This document shows positions 28,001 to 37,400 of a stretch of 64,000 nucleotides of DNA, piece by piece. The stretch lies in contig NZ_JAPDDT010000011.1 in NCBI RefSeq assembly GCF_025950235.1, positions 144,791 through 208,790 of the forward strand, given 5' to 3'. The DNA is from Luteolibacter arcticus (GTDB lineage: Bacteria; Verrucomicrobiota; Verrucomicrobiia; Verrucomicrobiales; Akkermansiaceae). The position numbers were made by a program, and so were the translations under genes. The notes under the pieces were generated by a model. The model searched no databases. It worked only from the letters and a program-made list of their open reading frames with translations, and was not told the DNA's origin. Numbering within the stretch: the stretch's first letter is position 1; every line of letters begins with the position of its first letter.

Positions 28001-29815
28001 ATCACCGCGGCGCAGAAGGCTTACATTTCCGACTACGTTTTGAAATGCGACGCCGCGATCGCCGCACCCGGTTTCCACCATCCGGTGACGGGGCTCCACT
28101 ACACCGACTACATCGGGCGCGATTCCTTCATCGATCATCACATGATGATGGCCTTCGCCAAGAACCTCGACGGCATCCGGATCAGCACCTATTTCGAAAA
28201 GGACCGGGGGAAGAAGCTCAAGATGTCGGCGCTGTGGGACAATGACCTGTCGCAATTCCCCGCGGACGCCGGGAGCGCGGGCGACAACCCGGCCACCTGG
28301 AACAGCGACATGCCCGTTTCGGCGAACTACACCGACTACTTCTCGGTGGATGGCCGCACCGCCGAGGGCTGGTTCCACTACCTCCACCAGGATCCCGGCT
28401 ACCTGCAGGAGTGGGTGGACCGCTACGACCGCTGGCGCAGGGAAGGTGCGCTCGACCTCGCGACGGTCCACGCGTTGATGGATGCCGCTTCCGCCGAACT
28501 CACCGCCCCGGACAACAGCGGGATCGCCTCGGCCAATACCCCGGTGGCCCGCAACTACGCCCGCTGGTCGCGCAGCACCCGCGGCATCACCACGAACGGC
28601 TCCAATGCCGCGAGCGTGATCTTCGGCAGCGCGTCTAACAGCGAGATCAATCTCCACAAGAGCTGGCTCACCCAGCGGCTCGCCTTCATGGACTCGTGGG
28701 TGCTGCGCAAGCCGGTGCCCTCGGTCGCTCCCGGTGTGGTGGCCGCGGGCAGCGTGCTCCAGCTTGGCTCACCCGATCTCACCGGCGCGGCGAAGATTTA
28801 TTACACGCTCGATCGCAGCGATCCGCTGAAGGAAGACGGCACCCTGGCTCCCGGTGCGGTGGAATGGAGCGGCCCACTCACGCTGGTCTCATCCGCCGTC
28901 GTCACCGCCCGCTTGCATCAGCCATCGTCTGCCACGCCGAAGCATCGGCCATGGAGTGCGCCGCTGGTGGCCGGCTACGTCATCGATGCGCGACCCGCAG
29001 CGGCGGCGAATCTAACAGTCAGCGAGCTGATGTACCATCCGGCTGATCCGACGGTGGAAGAAATCGCGGCCGGGTTCGCCGATCCCGAGGACTTCGAGTT
29101 CATCGAACTCCGCAACGTGGGCGGAGGCCGGATCAACCTGTGGAATGCGCGATTCACCGAAGGGATCGACTTTACCTTTCCGCTCACACTTGATCCCGCG
29201 CTGGCCGAATTGGATCCTGGCGAATCGGTGCTGCTGGTGAGCCGGCCGGAGGCATTCCTGTTCCGCTACGGCGCGGCGGCCTCGGCGCGGGTGGCAGGAG
29301 CTTTCGACGACGGCGACCACCTGGCGAACTCCGGCGAACGGCTGGTGCTGGTGAACGCTGCCGGTGCCACCATCCTCGAATTCACCTACACGGATGAGCC
29401 GCCGTGGCCGACGGAGGCCGATGGCGGTGGCCTGTCTCTCCACTATCTCGGCGGCCCGCCGGACGATGCTGCCGGCTGGACTGCCAAGCTACCCGACCCG
29501 GGAGCCCCCCCCTCCGACACCGATGGCGACGGTCAAACCGACAGCGACGAATGGCTTGCGGGCACCGACCCTGCCGATGCCGGCAGCGTTTTCCGGATGA
29601 CCGCTCCGGCCATCAATCCAAGCGGTGATTTCACCGTCCGCTTCCCGGTCGCCGCGGGTCACCGTTACCGGGTCGAGCGATCCATCGATTTGATCGAATG
29701 GGTGCCGGCGCAGGGGGAATTCGTGGCTCCGGCGAGCGGTTTGCACACTTTCACCACTGCGGTGGTGGGGGGGGTGCCTGTGTTTTTCCGCGTGGTCGCC
29801 ATCGCGCGGCCGTGA
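25028..29815 (+). CDS. Secreted CotH kinase-like protein with lamin-tail, CHB_HEX and discoidin-like domains
   Basis: A 1595-aa exported protein. A signal peptide spans ~1-20 (LLAVLCGLLPLTALS). Two discoidin/F5-8C-like regions lie at ~20-165 and ~170-320. A first lamin-tail domain lies at ~517-660 (DSSDWIEIYNGTGATVDLAGW) and a CHB_HEX_C-like domain at ~675-760. The CotH kinase-like domain lies at ~770-1150, with RGQWSASFPKKSYAVEF, LREKIKVDGDRVDI and ALWDNDLSQFP; the Asp residues of the last are candidate catalytic or metal ligands. A second CHB_HEX-like and a second lamin-tail domain follow (~1240-1470). An Asp-rich repeat (DTDGDGQTDSDEWLAGTDP) and a C-terminus ending FFRVVAIARP close the protein. 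CotH of Bacillus is a protein kinase for spore coat; the target of secreted bacterial homologues is unknown. Confidence 0.75.
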   Translation: MSHSLLAVLCGLLPLTALSEVLPTPSITAATPGADANFTADNLFDSAAEVLGGEYKTNAGGTNTFVDFDFGSAVAIDGFVNVTRESNTASSKVSNSCLIFDTDGVSGFNAAADTVVSFTAANTGERGQGFVNRFPKVSARKVRWQVLTTVSGTNGNTGGMEMRFLRAPEGAAPIAGVAAVAGSPALNATLALSNAANGVAGRTLPGVAMTPGVAYASNGQGTGTEIDFDLGQIQPVTGFDFFDNLEAEQRVQAFELVFSNAADFSTTVATRSYSGNSQFTVWDSFAAISARYVRYRVTACAGVNPGLSDIVFYAGSTGTLPGGFSATANPANGWQHGSKATPQAEELSPFEVAAAAAAGIPCTRWSDGGEEPAFAGTAPAAAWGAGWGSSTADWEAGRLYHAWRSGHGFPIVSRFTVAKAGAYNLTASWRSHTVSGCAASAWVVVNGSTVASATLSGFAGTTGGTTTSSGSAPVANAAAYGLSLAAGSTVDIVTMPASANGNVAVIASIAETTVAAETTTTPVIREFCAANDGALDDEDGDSSDWIEIYNGTGATVDLAGWGLTDKSGQPKQWTFPSRLLAHGQRLVVFASGKDAAKRPGYGPASELHTNFSLSKGGEFLGLARPAGTFATSFGTSFPEQYDGLTYGRGSNDVTGFMTPTPGAANGLATTVPPALLVFSVPPGIVSGNKLVTISGHAAQHTVRYTTDGSEPTMTNGSTYNGLSLSVTASLTLRARAFANGIGGPLAAATYTRLGSTAQYGITPGSFAGSLPVLVIDASAAPPGDKTPVTARFTLIDRALADGKARLAGAPALTTRGTIKLRGQWSASFPKKSYAVEFWDEADRDRALEVLGMPAESDWTLYAAYQTDPDFLRNVLMYDLYRRMGRWAPRTRYVEVFFNTTAGSSLDAADYHGIYVLREKIKVDGDRVDIAKMTAADNSGDALTGGYIIAHDKYGNFEQTHPELLTGNRDGIPHWPYTGGGAFIYKTPSVTDITAAQKAYISDYVLKCDAAIAAPGFHHPVTGLHYTDYIGRDSFIDHHMMMAFAKNLDGIRISTYFEKDRGKKLKMSALWDNDLSQFPADAGSAGDNPATWNSDMPVSANYTDYFSVDGRTAEGWFHYLHQDPGYLQEWVDRYDRWRREGALDLATVHALMDAASAELTAPDNSGIASANTPVARNYARWSRSTRGITTNGSNAASVIFGSASNSEINLHKSWLTQRLAFMDSWVLRKPVPSVAPGVVAAGSVLQLGSPDLTGAAKIYYTLDRSDPLKEDGTLAPGAVEWSGPLTLVSSAVVTARLHQPSSATPKHRPWSAPLVAGYVIDARPAAAANLTVSELMYHPADPTVEEIAAGFADPEDFEFIELRNVGGGRINLWNARFTEGIDFTFPLTLDPALAELDPGESVLLVSRPEAFLFRYGAAASARVAGAFDDGDHLANSGERLVLVNAAGATILEFTYTDEPPWPTEADGGGLSLHYLGGPPDDAAGWTAKLPDPGAPPSDTDGDGQTDSDEWLAGTDPADAGSVFRMTAPAINPSGDFTVRFPVAAGHRYRVERSIDLIEWVPAQGEFVAPASGLHTFTTAVVGGVPVFFRVVAIARP

Positions 29816-29844
29816 AGCGCTCCATCGGGCGTTCGGAAACTGAG

Positions 29845-29861
29845 TATGCATCGTAGTGCAA
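29845..29861 (+). promoter_or_regulatory. Candidate operator box C
   Basis: TATGCATCGTAGTGCAA lies 43 bp before the Verru_Chthon A-type gene. It is identical to box D except for the four central bases. Two TGCA half-sites lie exactly 10 bp apart. Confidence 0.45.
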
Positions 29862-29904
29862 TAGAGAGGAGGCCGCTCGGAGGAAGGAATGCCAATATGT
29901 TGTC

Positions 29905-32900
29905 ATGACGCTAGGAAACCGCTCAAGCTCACGCTTCCGATTCCATGGCCTGCGTTTCGCGACCGCCCGCCACCGTGGCTTTGCCCTCGTGGTGGTGATG
30001 TCCTTGATGATGCTCATCATGGTGCTGGCCATTGGCTTGCTACAACTCGGCACCGTCTCGCTGCGAACTTCGAACCATGACATGGCGCTGGCCCAGGCTC
30101 GCTCCAATGCCCGGGTCTCGCTGATGCTGGCGATCAACCAGCTCCAGATGGAGTTGGGTTCGGACCGCCGGATCAGCGCTCCGGCCGGCATTCTCGATAG
30201 CAGTCCCGATTCGCCCGAGGCGGAGGGAGTGAGCCAACCTCACTTCACCGGCGTCTGGAATGCGGCCGAATCTCCCTTCGCCAAGTGGACCCTCGACCGG
30301 CCGTCGTATGACAAGGAGCAGAGCTTCCGCAGTTGGCTGGTGTCGGGCGATCCCTCGGACCTTCGCACGATGGACTTCGCGAAGACCGGTGCGCCATCGG
30401 GAGATGAAAGCCGCACCGCGGTAGGTGGCGGTGCCGACTCGTCGCGTGATGTGGCGGTGCCGGTGATTTCCAGCGAGCGCGCGGGCTTCGCGTGGTGGAC
30501 GTCCGACAATGGCACCAAGGCCGTGCTGCGTGCCGGCGAGGAACCGGACTCTTCCTCCAAGTACGAGAGCCTGGTAGGCAGCCGGCGCGCTAATGGCGAT
30601 GGCCATGCCGCACTCGATCCGCGCCTGCCCGATCGCGACAATGGCCTGGATGGCCGGCTCGTCGACCTGGCAACCGCGGATGTCGCGGTGCCGCCGGCCG
30701 ATCCCGAAGACGTGGTTTCTGAAAAGTTGATCCACGATCTGACCACCCGCAGCGAGATCGTCCCGGTCGATGTGACCAATGGCGGCTTGCGCAAGTGCAT
30801 GAATGTTTACCTCGATTGGCTGGCTGCCCAATCGCCCGCCAATCGCGCCGCCGCGGGGACCCTCGGCAAGATGCGCAATGCCTCGATGGACTACCGCGTC
30901 TGCTCGTGGGACCAGCTCCGCAACTACGAGAGCCTCGGGCGCGCGGGCAGCATGGTGACGCTCGATGCGGTGACCAAGCGTCCGAAGATCCGCACCTTCA
31001 AGCAAACCGGCGCGGCACCCGAGAAGGAGTGGAATCCCACGATGAGCGACGACCGCTTCCGCATCCAGCCGGTGCTGCTGAAGCTTTCCTACGTGGTGAG
31101 CTACGCGACCGAAAAGCTGACGGCACCTACGGATCCCAACAAGCCGTATGCCATGCGCCTTTTCCTCTATCCGATGGCGGTGCTGTGGAATCCTTACAAC
31201 GTCGATCTCGAAGTGCCCGAGTACTGTGCGTCCGGCATCTGCCCGCTTACGTTTGACATCAACAAGGGTGCTCCCAACGCCTTCAAGCTGGACCTCACCA
31301 AAACCAACACGGCGACGCGGCTTGCCTTCGGTCCGGAAATGGGCGGAGCTGAGAAGTTCACGAACCTGGTGATTCCTGCCGGGGCGACCAAGGTGCTCTA
31401 TCCCCAGCCGGTGCGTTGGGAGTCCCACCCGGACGAGCATCGTTACAAGCCCAAGGCCCCGTATGAGTATTACATGTGGGCGCAGACGAAGAAGTTCGAC
31501 CTGGGGGACTCGAATTTCGGCGGCGTTCTCAAGAACCTGCTGGGAAAGGCGGACAGCTTCGCGAGCATCCCCGGGCAGGAGCTGACCGGTGCACCGAGCG
31601 ACGTGCTCCGGGTGGCCGTCTCGCCAGTCGGAAACGACGGCCTGATTTCCCTCGGCGTCGATGGCGCCCATACCGACTGGTGGGGAAACAATGGCCCGGG
31701 TGGAGACACCCAGGACACGCTGCAGAAATTCGGGACGTCCACCACGGTGAACTTCCGGATGGAGAGCTCGACGCCCCAGATCAGCCTCATTCCCGAGACG
31801 GAGGTTCCCAGCCGCACCTTCAGCCAGTTGGAGAACCGGCCGACGCCGCTGCTGTTGTTCGAGTTTTACCGCAAGGCGGCTGACGAAGACCTGTTTCCTA
31901 ACAAGCCGGGATCCTTCACGGTGGCGGGAAATCCGGCCCAGGGATCCACCAGCAGTTCCATCGGCAGCAGCGATCCGGTGACGCCGTGGTTCGAGAGCGC
32001 GTATTCATTCCGCTTCAAGTCACTGGGCTCGTGGCTCGATGTCACCAAGACCTTCCAACTGCCGCCGGACCGGGATGACCGCGTCTATTTCGGGGCAAGC
32101 TATTCGCCACGCGGACAACTCAACGTGGTGGACCAGGAAATCCCGCTGTCGCCGATGGTGTCGCTCGCCGAGCTCCAGCACCTGCCGATGTTCGACTACC
32201 GGCCGACCTACGATCCGGCGGTGAAGACCTTCAACACCGTCTGGTACAAGGGAGACTACGCGTTTTATCTGGGGCGGATGACCCAGTTCGCGCAGAACCA
32301 TGCGATCGGAAACTCCTACGCGAGTCCGGGGATTCCATCCGACAAGCTGACGCAGGCCGGCTGGCGCACCGCATTCAGCTATGGTGAATTCAACCATCTG
32401 CGGGTGGATCGCTCCTATGTCGCGAATGCGGTGCTGTGGGACAGTTGGTTCTGTTCCTCAGTCGCCGCGCAGGATGGCCTGGTGCTCACGCAGGATGGCG
32501 ACAAGCGCAAGTCGCGGGAGGTGGCCAAGGATTTCCTGGAAGGCACCACCTCCTTGCCGAATGATGCCGTCCAGCCGCGCTTCCAGGGAGATCTGGATGA
32601 ACTCGTGAGCTCGCTCTTCGACGGCAGTGGCAATCCATTGCGCGACGCCCATGAGAAGATCGCGGAATACCTGCGCATCGAAGGCGGCTTCAACGTCAAC
32701 TCGGTCTCGGAAGAGGCGTGGGCGCACTTCCTTTCCAATCTGCTGTCGCGGCCGGTGCTGATGATGGAGTCGCGGACCGGCACGGAATCGGTGTCGGTGC
32801 TCGCGCCGGAGAAGGACAAGTTCCTCATCTCCCGCCACTCGCTGGCCAATGCGCCGCCGGCCGAGCGCGGCAGTGGCAAGGAGCAGGAGGATCGCTACTG

Positions 32901-33489
32901 GAATGGTGCCCGCGAGGTGACGGCCGGCCAGATTCGCGAACTCGCCACCGCCATCGTCAAACAGGTCAAGACCCGCGGTCCGTTCCTTTCGCTCGGTGAA
33001 TTCGTCAATCGCCGGCTGGTCCGCGAGGCCGATCTGGCACTGTGCGGTCCCTTGCAGGCGGCGCTCGACGATCCGGATGTCACCATCAATGAGCCGCTGC
33101 GCGACACCGAGATCACCGGCTCGGAATCGACCTCCAAGGGCAAGCCGCGCTACAGCTTCGCCGCCGCTGCCGAGGGCCCGCGCAAGCAAGGCATCGCGGG
33201 CTACGTCACGCAGGCCGACCTGCTCTCCTCGCTCGGCACCTCGATCACCCCCCGCTCCGATACCTTCACCATCCGCGCGATGGGTGAGGCGAAGGATGAC
33301 AAAGGCAATGTGCTCATCCGCGTATGGTGCGAGGCCGTGGTCCAGCGCGGCTCCGCCTACGTCGATCCGGCGGATGCAGCCTCGGTCGCGCCGGCCGCGC
33401 TCAAGCCTCTCAATGCCCGCTTCGGTCGCCGCTTCGACGTCGTTTCGTTCCGCTGGCTCAATCCACAAGAAGTGAAAGCCGTTTCATGA
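29905..33489 (+). CDS. Verru_Chthon cassette protein A-type pseudopilin-like protein
   Basis: A 1194-aa protein whose N-terminus is the best clue: a basic leader ending RHRG, then FALVVVMSLMMLIMVLAIGLL and SVSLRTSNHDMALAQARSNA. This is a type IV prepilin-like signal, with likely cleavage between G25 and F26, but it lacks the usual Glu at mature position 5. Architecture and length fit the Verru_Chthon cassette protein A family, normally found with companion proteins B, C and D. None of those companions is present here. The rest is a large conserved domain without recognised motifs. The protein probably sits in the inner membrane as part of a secretion or pilus-like apparatus (inference). Its stop codon overlaps the next start (ATGA). 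Confidence 0.7.
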   Translation: MTLGNRSSSRFRFHGLRFATARHRGFALVVVMSLMMLIMVLAIGLLQLGTVSLRTSNHDMALAQARSNARVSLMLAINQLQMELGSDRRISAPAGILDSSPDSPEAEGVSQPHFTGVWNAAESPFAKWTLDRPSYDKEQSFRSWLVSGDPSDLRTMDFAKTGAPSGDESRTAVGGGADSSRDVAVPVISSERAGFAWWTSDNGTKAVLRAGEEPDSSSKYESLVGSRRANGDGHAALDPRLPDRDNGLDGRLVDLATADVAVPPADPEDVVSEKLIHDLTTRSEIVPVDVTNGGLRKCMNVYLDWLAAQSPANRAAAGTLGKMRNASMDYRVCSWDQLRNYESLGRAGSMVTLDAVTKRPKIRTFKQTGAAPEKEWNPTMSDDRFRIQPVLLKLSYVVSYATEKLTAPTDPNKPYAMRLFLYPMAVLWNPYNVDLEVPEYCASGICPLTFDINKGAPNAFKLDLTKTNTATRLAFGPEMGGAEKFTNLVIPAGATKVLYPQPVRWESHPDEHRYKPKAPYEYYMWAQTKKFDLGDSNFGGVLKNLLGKADSFASIPGQELTGAPSDVLRVAVSPVGNDGLISLGVDGAHTDWWGNNGPGGDTQDTLQKFGTSTTVNFRMESSTPQISLIPETEVPSRTFSQLENRPTPLLLFEFYRKAADEDLFPNKPGSFTVAGNPAQGSTSSSIGSSDPVTPWFESAYSFRFKSLGSWLDVTKTFQLPPDRDDRVYFGASYSPRGQLNVVDQEIPLSPMVSLAELQHLPMFDYRPTYDPAVKTFNTVWYKGDYAFYLGRMTQFAQNHAIGNSYASPGIPSDKLTQAGWRTAFSYGEFNHLRVDRSYVANAVLWDSWFCSSVAAQDGLVLTQDGDKRKSREVAKDFLEGTTSLPNDAVQPRFQGDLDELVSSLFDGSGNPLRDAHEKIAEYLRIEGGFNVNSVSEEAWAHFLSNLLSRPVLMMESRTGTESVSVLAPEKDKFLISRHSLANAPPAERGSGKEQEDRYWNGAREVTAGQIRELATAIVKQVKTRGPFLSLGEFVNRRLVREADLALCGPLQAALDDPDVTINEPLRDTEITGSESTSKGKPRYSFAAAAEGPRKQGIAGYVTQADLLSSLGTSITPRSDTFTIRAMGEAKDDKGNVLIRVWCEAVVQRGSAYVDPADAASVAPAALKPLNARFGRRFDVVSFRWLNPQEVKAVS

Positions 33490-34178
33490 AAGCCATCCCT
33501 TTGCTCCGTCTGTTAGTCGCCGCTGCGGTCGTCTCGTGCGGTGCCTTGCACGCGCAGGACAGCGCGTCGATCCGCCTGCTTGCCTTCAGCCGCGTGGGCG
33601 ATGCACTGGAGGTGATGGTCGCCGGTGCCGATGGCAAGCTGCTGAATGACAAGCCGCTGGCCTTGCCGACCGAGCAGCTTTCACCCGCCGTGACCGTGGG
33701 CACGCGCTCGCTGGTTTTTCAGACACCCGGTGCGACTCCCGCACCACTCGGGAAAGTGGACCTGCCCGCGACCGGCAAGGACTTCATCCTGATCTTCCTG
33801 CCGGATGCCAAGGCGGCGACGCCGTCCTACAAGGTCGATCCGGTGCCGGTCCCCGAGGGGGGCTTCGGGTCTGGCGATCACGCCTTCGTCAACTATAGCG
33901 GCTCGAATGTCGGCTTCGTGATCGGCGGTGAAAAGCTGCAGGTGCCGCAGGGGAAATCCGCGACCTATCATCCGAAGGAGACCGGGGGCAACCGCACCAT
34001 GGCCGGCTATCATCAGGGGAAGGATGGCAAGTGGAGCACGACTCCCTTTTACTCGAGCCGGCTGATCATCCAGGAAGGCGTGCGCAATCTGGTGCTCATC
34101 GTCCGTGATCCCAAGACCGGCCTGCCCGACTTCCGCGGCATCTCCGATTTCGTGGAGAAGCCGGCTGCGACGCCGTAG
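33486..34178 (+). CDS. Small secreted or lipoprotein of unknown function, coupled to the Verru_Chthon A gene
   Basis: A 230-aa protein I do not recognise. I chose the ATG at 33486 because it overlaps the upstream stop by ATGA and begins a signal peptide (LLRLLVAAAVVSCGALHAQ). The segment VVSC could be a lipobox, or signal peptidase I could cleave after HAQ. The mature part is predicted beta-rich, with a segment GSNVGFVIGGEKLQV and a C-terminus rich in basic and Pro residues. The coupling implies a functional partnership with the 1194-aa protein. Confidence 0.6.
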   Translation: MKAIPLLRLLVAAAVVSCGALHAQDSASIRLLAFSRVGDALEVMVAGADGKLLNDKPLALPTEQLSPAVTVGTRSLVFQTPGATPAPLGKVDLPATGKDFILIFLPDAKAATPSYKVDPVPVPEGGFGSGDHAFVNYSGSNVGFVIGGEKLQVPQGKSATYHPKETGGNRTMAGYHQGKDGKWSTTPFYSSRLIIQEGVRNLVLIVRDPKTGLPDFRGISDFVEKPAATP

Positions 34179-34229
34179 AGTCCTTTGCTTTGGAATGTAG
34201 CCGTTCAAGCCGGGATCGGGCGAAGAATT

Positions 34230-34325
34230 GAATCGCGAAAGAACGCCAAAATGCGCGAAATTTGTTAGAAGAAGGGTCTTCTCCTGCCATTAGATTTCGC
34301 GCTTTTTCGCGTGATTCGCGGTTCA
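34230..34325. repeat. Imperfect inverted repeat between convergent genes
   Basis: Arms at 34230-34262 and 34293-34325 are about 80% complementary and rich in CGCGAAA motifs, with a ~30-nt spacer. The right arm, read on the minus strand, matches the sequence at 43541-43573. It could form a long hairpin acting as a bidirectional terminator for the convergent genes, or be a degenerate dispersed repeat. Confidence 0.55.
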
Positions 34326-34428
34326 CCTCAAACTTCCGGGGTGCCCGAAGAGCTGGAGCCGTTCGTCGCGAATCAGCAGCTACGAAACTTTGCAGGCTGC
34401 TCTAGCGCAGGAGCTCCGGGTCGACCGA

Positions 34429-37400
34429 TCACGGAGCCGATTCGGTCGCGAGCAGGCGCACGAATCTCTTCGGCTCTCCGGCGACCGGCAGTCTCACGGT
34501 GACTGCATCGGGGGACTCGCCTTGTTCATCGACGGCGTAGCCCGCGGCATCCGCCGCGCCGATGAGGAGGTTCGTCCATTCGATCAAATCCGTGCCATGC
34601 TGGACGATCGTGCTCACCCGTCCCTCGGAATCATCGCGACGGTTGAAGGTGAAGATCAGATTGCCCTCGCTGATGCGTGCGGCAGGCAGGACCGATGCGT
34701 CGGACGAAGCCGGATCGCCGTCGAGGACCCATTCTAACAGATTGACCACTCCGTCGCGGTCGGGATCGGCATCGGTCGAGCGGTTGTTGCCGGCGATGGC
34801 GGGAAAGCCGGACATCCACGATTGATAGGGCGTGCCGATGATGGTGGCGCGCAGGTTGTCGATCTTGGCGGCACCGGTGAGGCGGACGAAGACGCCGTCG
34901 GCGGTTTCCGGGGCGGGGCCGAGTTCGGCAGCGGTGACGTTGAATGACCACGGCTGGATGCCGGCGGTGGCACTGTCGAAGTCGAGATCGATGCCGGTGG
35001 TCAGGTTGCGCACCGCCATTGTGACCGGGCGGCTGCCGGCGTTGCTGGTGCCGAAGGTGATGAGAAACCGGTACCATTGCCCGCCGCTACCGGCCAGCGG
35101 GCTGGCGGTTTCGGTGCCGAAATTCGGGCCGCGACGCTGGAAGCGGACCGTGCTGGCCCCTCCGATGCCGAAGCTCATGCCGGTGTCGGTTGCGTCGAAG
35201 AGCCCGTCACCGTCGACATCCTTCATGAAGGCGACGGAGATGCCGGTGTTGTATTGGGCGTCGAAGGAGAGGGTGCAGGCCGCGGCGGGCTCGATGATGC
35301 CTTTAACGCCGCCGACGTAGGTGCTGGAGCCATTGGTGCCGAGCGCCTGGCCGCCGACGTAGTCGCCGCTGTCCTGGGTCGCGAGAACCCGTCCCGGCGA
35401 GCCCGAGGAAGCAAGCGACCAACCCTTGGATCCGGTATAGGGCTGGCCGTTGGCGTTGCTGCTGATGACGGCGATGTCCGCGTTGGCGGCAGGATAGCCT
35501 TCGGTGGTTTCGAACTTGATCGTGCCGGGTGGCACCGGCGGAGGGGGGCGTGGTGGAGGATCCACATCGGGTGCCGTGAGGGCGTCGGTGGTCGGCGTGA
35601 GGATGGCGGCGAAGCCATTGCCCACGCGCACCGTGCGCTGGATGGTGGAGTCGCGGTTGACCACGGAATGGCCGACCTTGACCTTGGTGCTGGTGGCCAC
35701 CGTGGTGTCGTCGCGGTAGAGTTCGAGGCGGAAGTTTTGTCCCGCGGGCAGGAAATCGAGGGGGACGGTGAAGTCGCGGGCGGTGTTGCCATTGAGCGCG
35801 CCGACGAACCAGATGCCGCCCTTGCGACGCGCGATGGTCGCGTGGCTGCCCGGGTAGCCATCGAGCACGCGGGTCTCGTCCCAAGTCGTCGGCAGGCGGT
35901 CGAAGAAGGTCAGCTCCGGGACTTCCTCAAGCACCGAGACCGAGCCACCGGCGCCGGCGCTGCCGGGGGATCCCAGCGGCCGGTCATACCAGTAGAGGAA
36001 TTGCCACGGACTGAAGATGCACACGGACTTGGCGAGCTGCGAGGCGTGCGAGCCCATCGTATTCACCCGCGAGGCGAAGTAGCAGTTGGTCTGGTCTCCG
36101 GCGCCGGCGAGGCCGCGGGTGAAGATGGTGTTGAGCACCGTGGCGTTGGAGGGGGTTTCTTCATCCCCGCGGATTCCTTCCTGGGTCAGCAGGTTCGGAA
36201 AGGTCCGCGACACGCCGGTGGGCCGATACTCATCGTGAATGTTCACCATGAGCTGGTGCTCGGCGCACTTCCTGACCGCCTCGTGCAGCCAGCGGGTATT
36301 CGCCTGCGAGCCGACGTGGACGAAACCGAACTTGATGCCGGCCACGCCCCACGACTGGTAGAGCGGCAGGATCTCGTCGAGCTGTTGGCTCAGGGCGATC
36401 TGGTTGACGTAGAGGATCACATCGACGCCCTTGGTCTTCCCATAGGCGATCACGGCTGGCAGATCGAGCGGGCCGGGCGAACGGGCGGGATCGACATTCA
36501 CCTCGCTGGCGTCGGAGGCGGCGCTGGTCTCCGCACCATACCATCCGGCGTCGAACATGATGTACTTCAGGTCGTGGGCCGCGGCGAAATCGATGCACGC
36601 CATCGAGCCCTGGGTGGTCAGTGTGACCTCGCGCAGCACCTTGCCCGGGCGGATCCACGAGGTGTCCGCCACCTGCGAGGGCTCGCACAGGTTCAGCATG
36701 AAATGATTGCCTTCCAACAGACTGCCCGGCGATGGCGCGACGCGCACGAAGCGCCACGGGCTGGTGTAGGTCGTGGTGAAGGCGATGCTGCCCGCGAGGC
36801 TGGCGACCAGGGTGGAAGTGCCGGTACGGGTGAATTTCATCCGCGAGCTATCGACCAGGCCCGCTTCGCCGAGCGCGGCGTAGAGGTCGGTCGCGAGCTC
36901 GGCCAGCACGGGACGTTCGACCGCACCGGAGACACTGGAGATGGCTTGCTTGGAGATCGAGGCCTGGGCCGTTCCCGAGGTCCAGACCTGGGTGGTCGTG
37001 GGCAAAGGAAAGCTAGTCTTGTCCGAGGCGATGGAGCCCGTGCCTTCGATGAGGTAGCGAAGGGCCACGCCGTCATCATAGACGCGGACCTGCAGCTTCA
37101 CGCCGAGCGAGCCTTGATCCGCATGGGAGATGGTCAGCGTTTCCTGCCGGTACTTGTCGGACACCGCCGAGCGCTCGCCGAAGGCATTGGTCCAAGAGCT
37201 GTCGATGGAATCGGCGACCACATTGGAAATCGTGCCTTGGTCGGCCACCACGCCCACGCCGGTGATGTCGAGTCCGAGCGCGCCGCGGGTGACCACCGCG
37301 CGGCCGTTGTCGGTCACGCTATGCAGCAGCGCTTGGGTGCTGTCGTCGCGCTCCAACGCGAAGACCAGCTTCCCGTCCGGGCTCGCGAGCGTGCGTTCGG

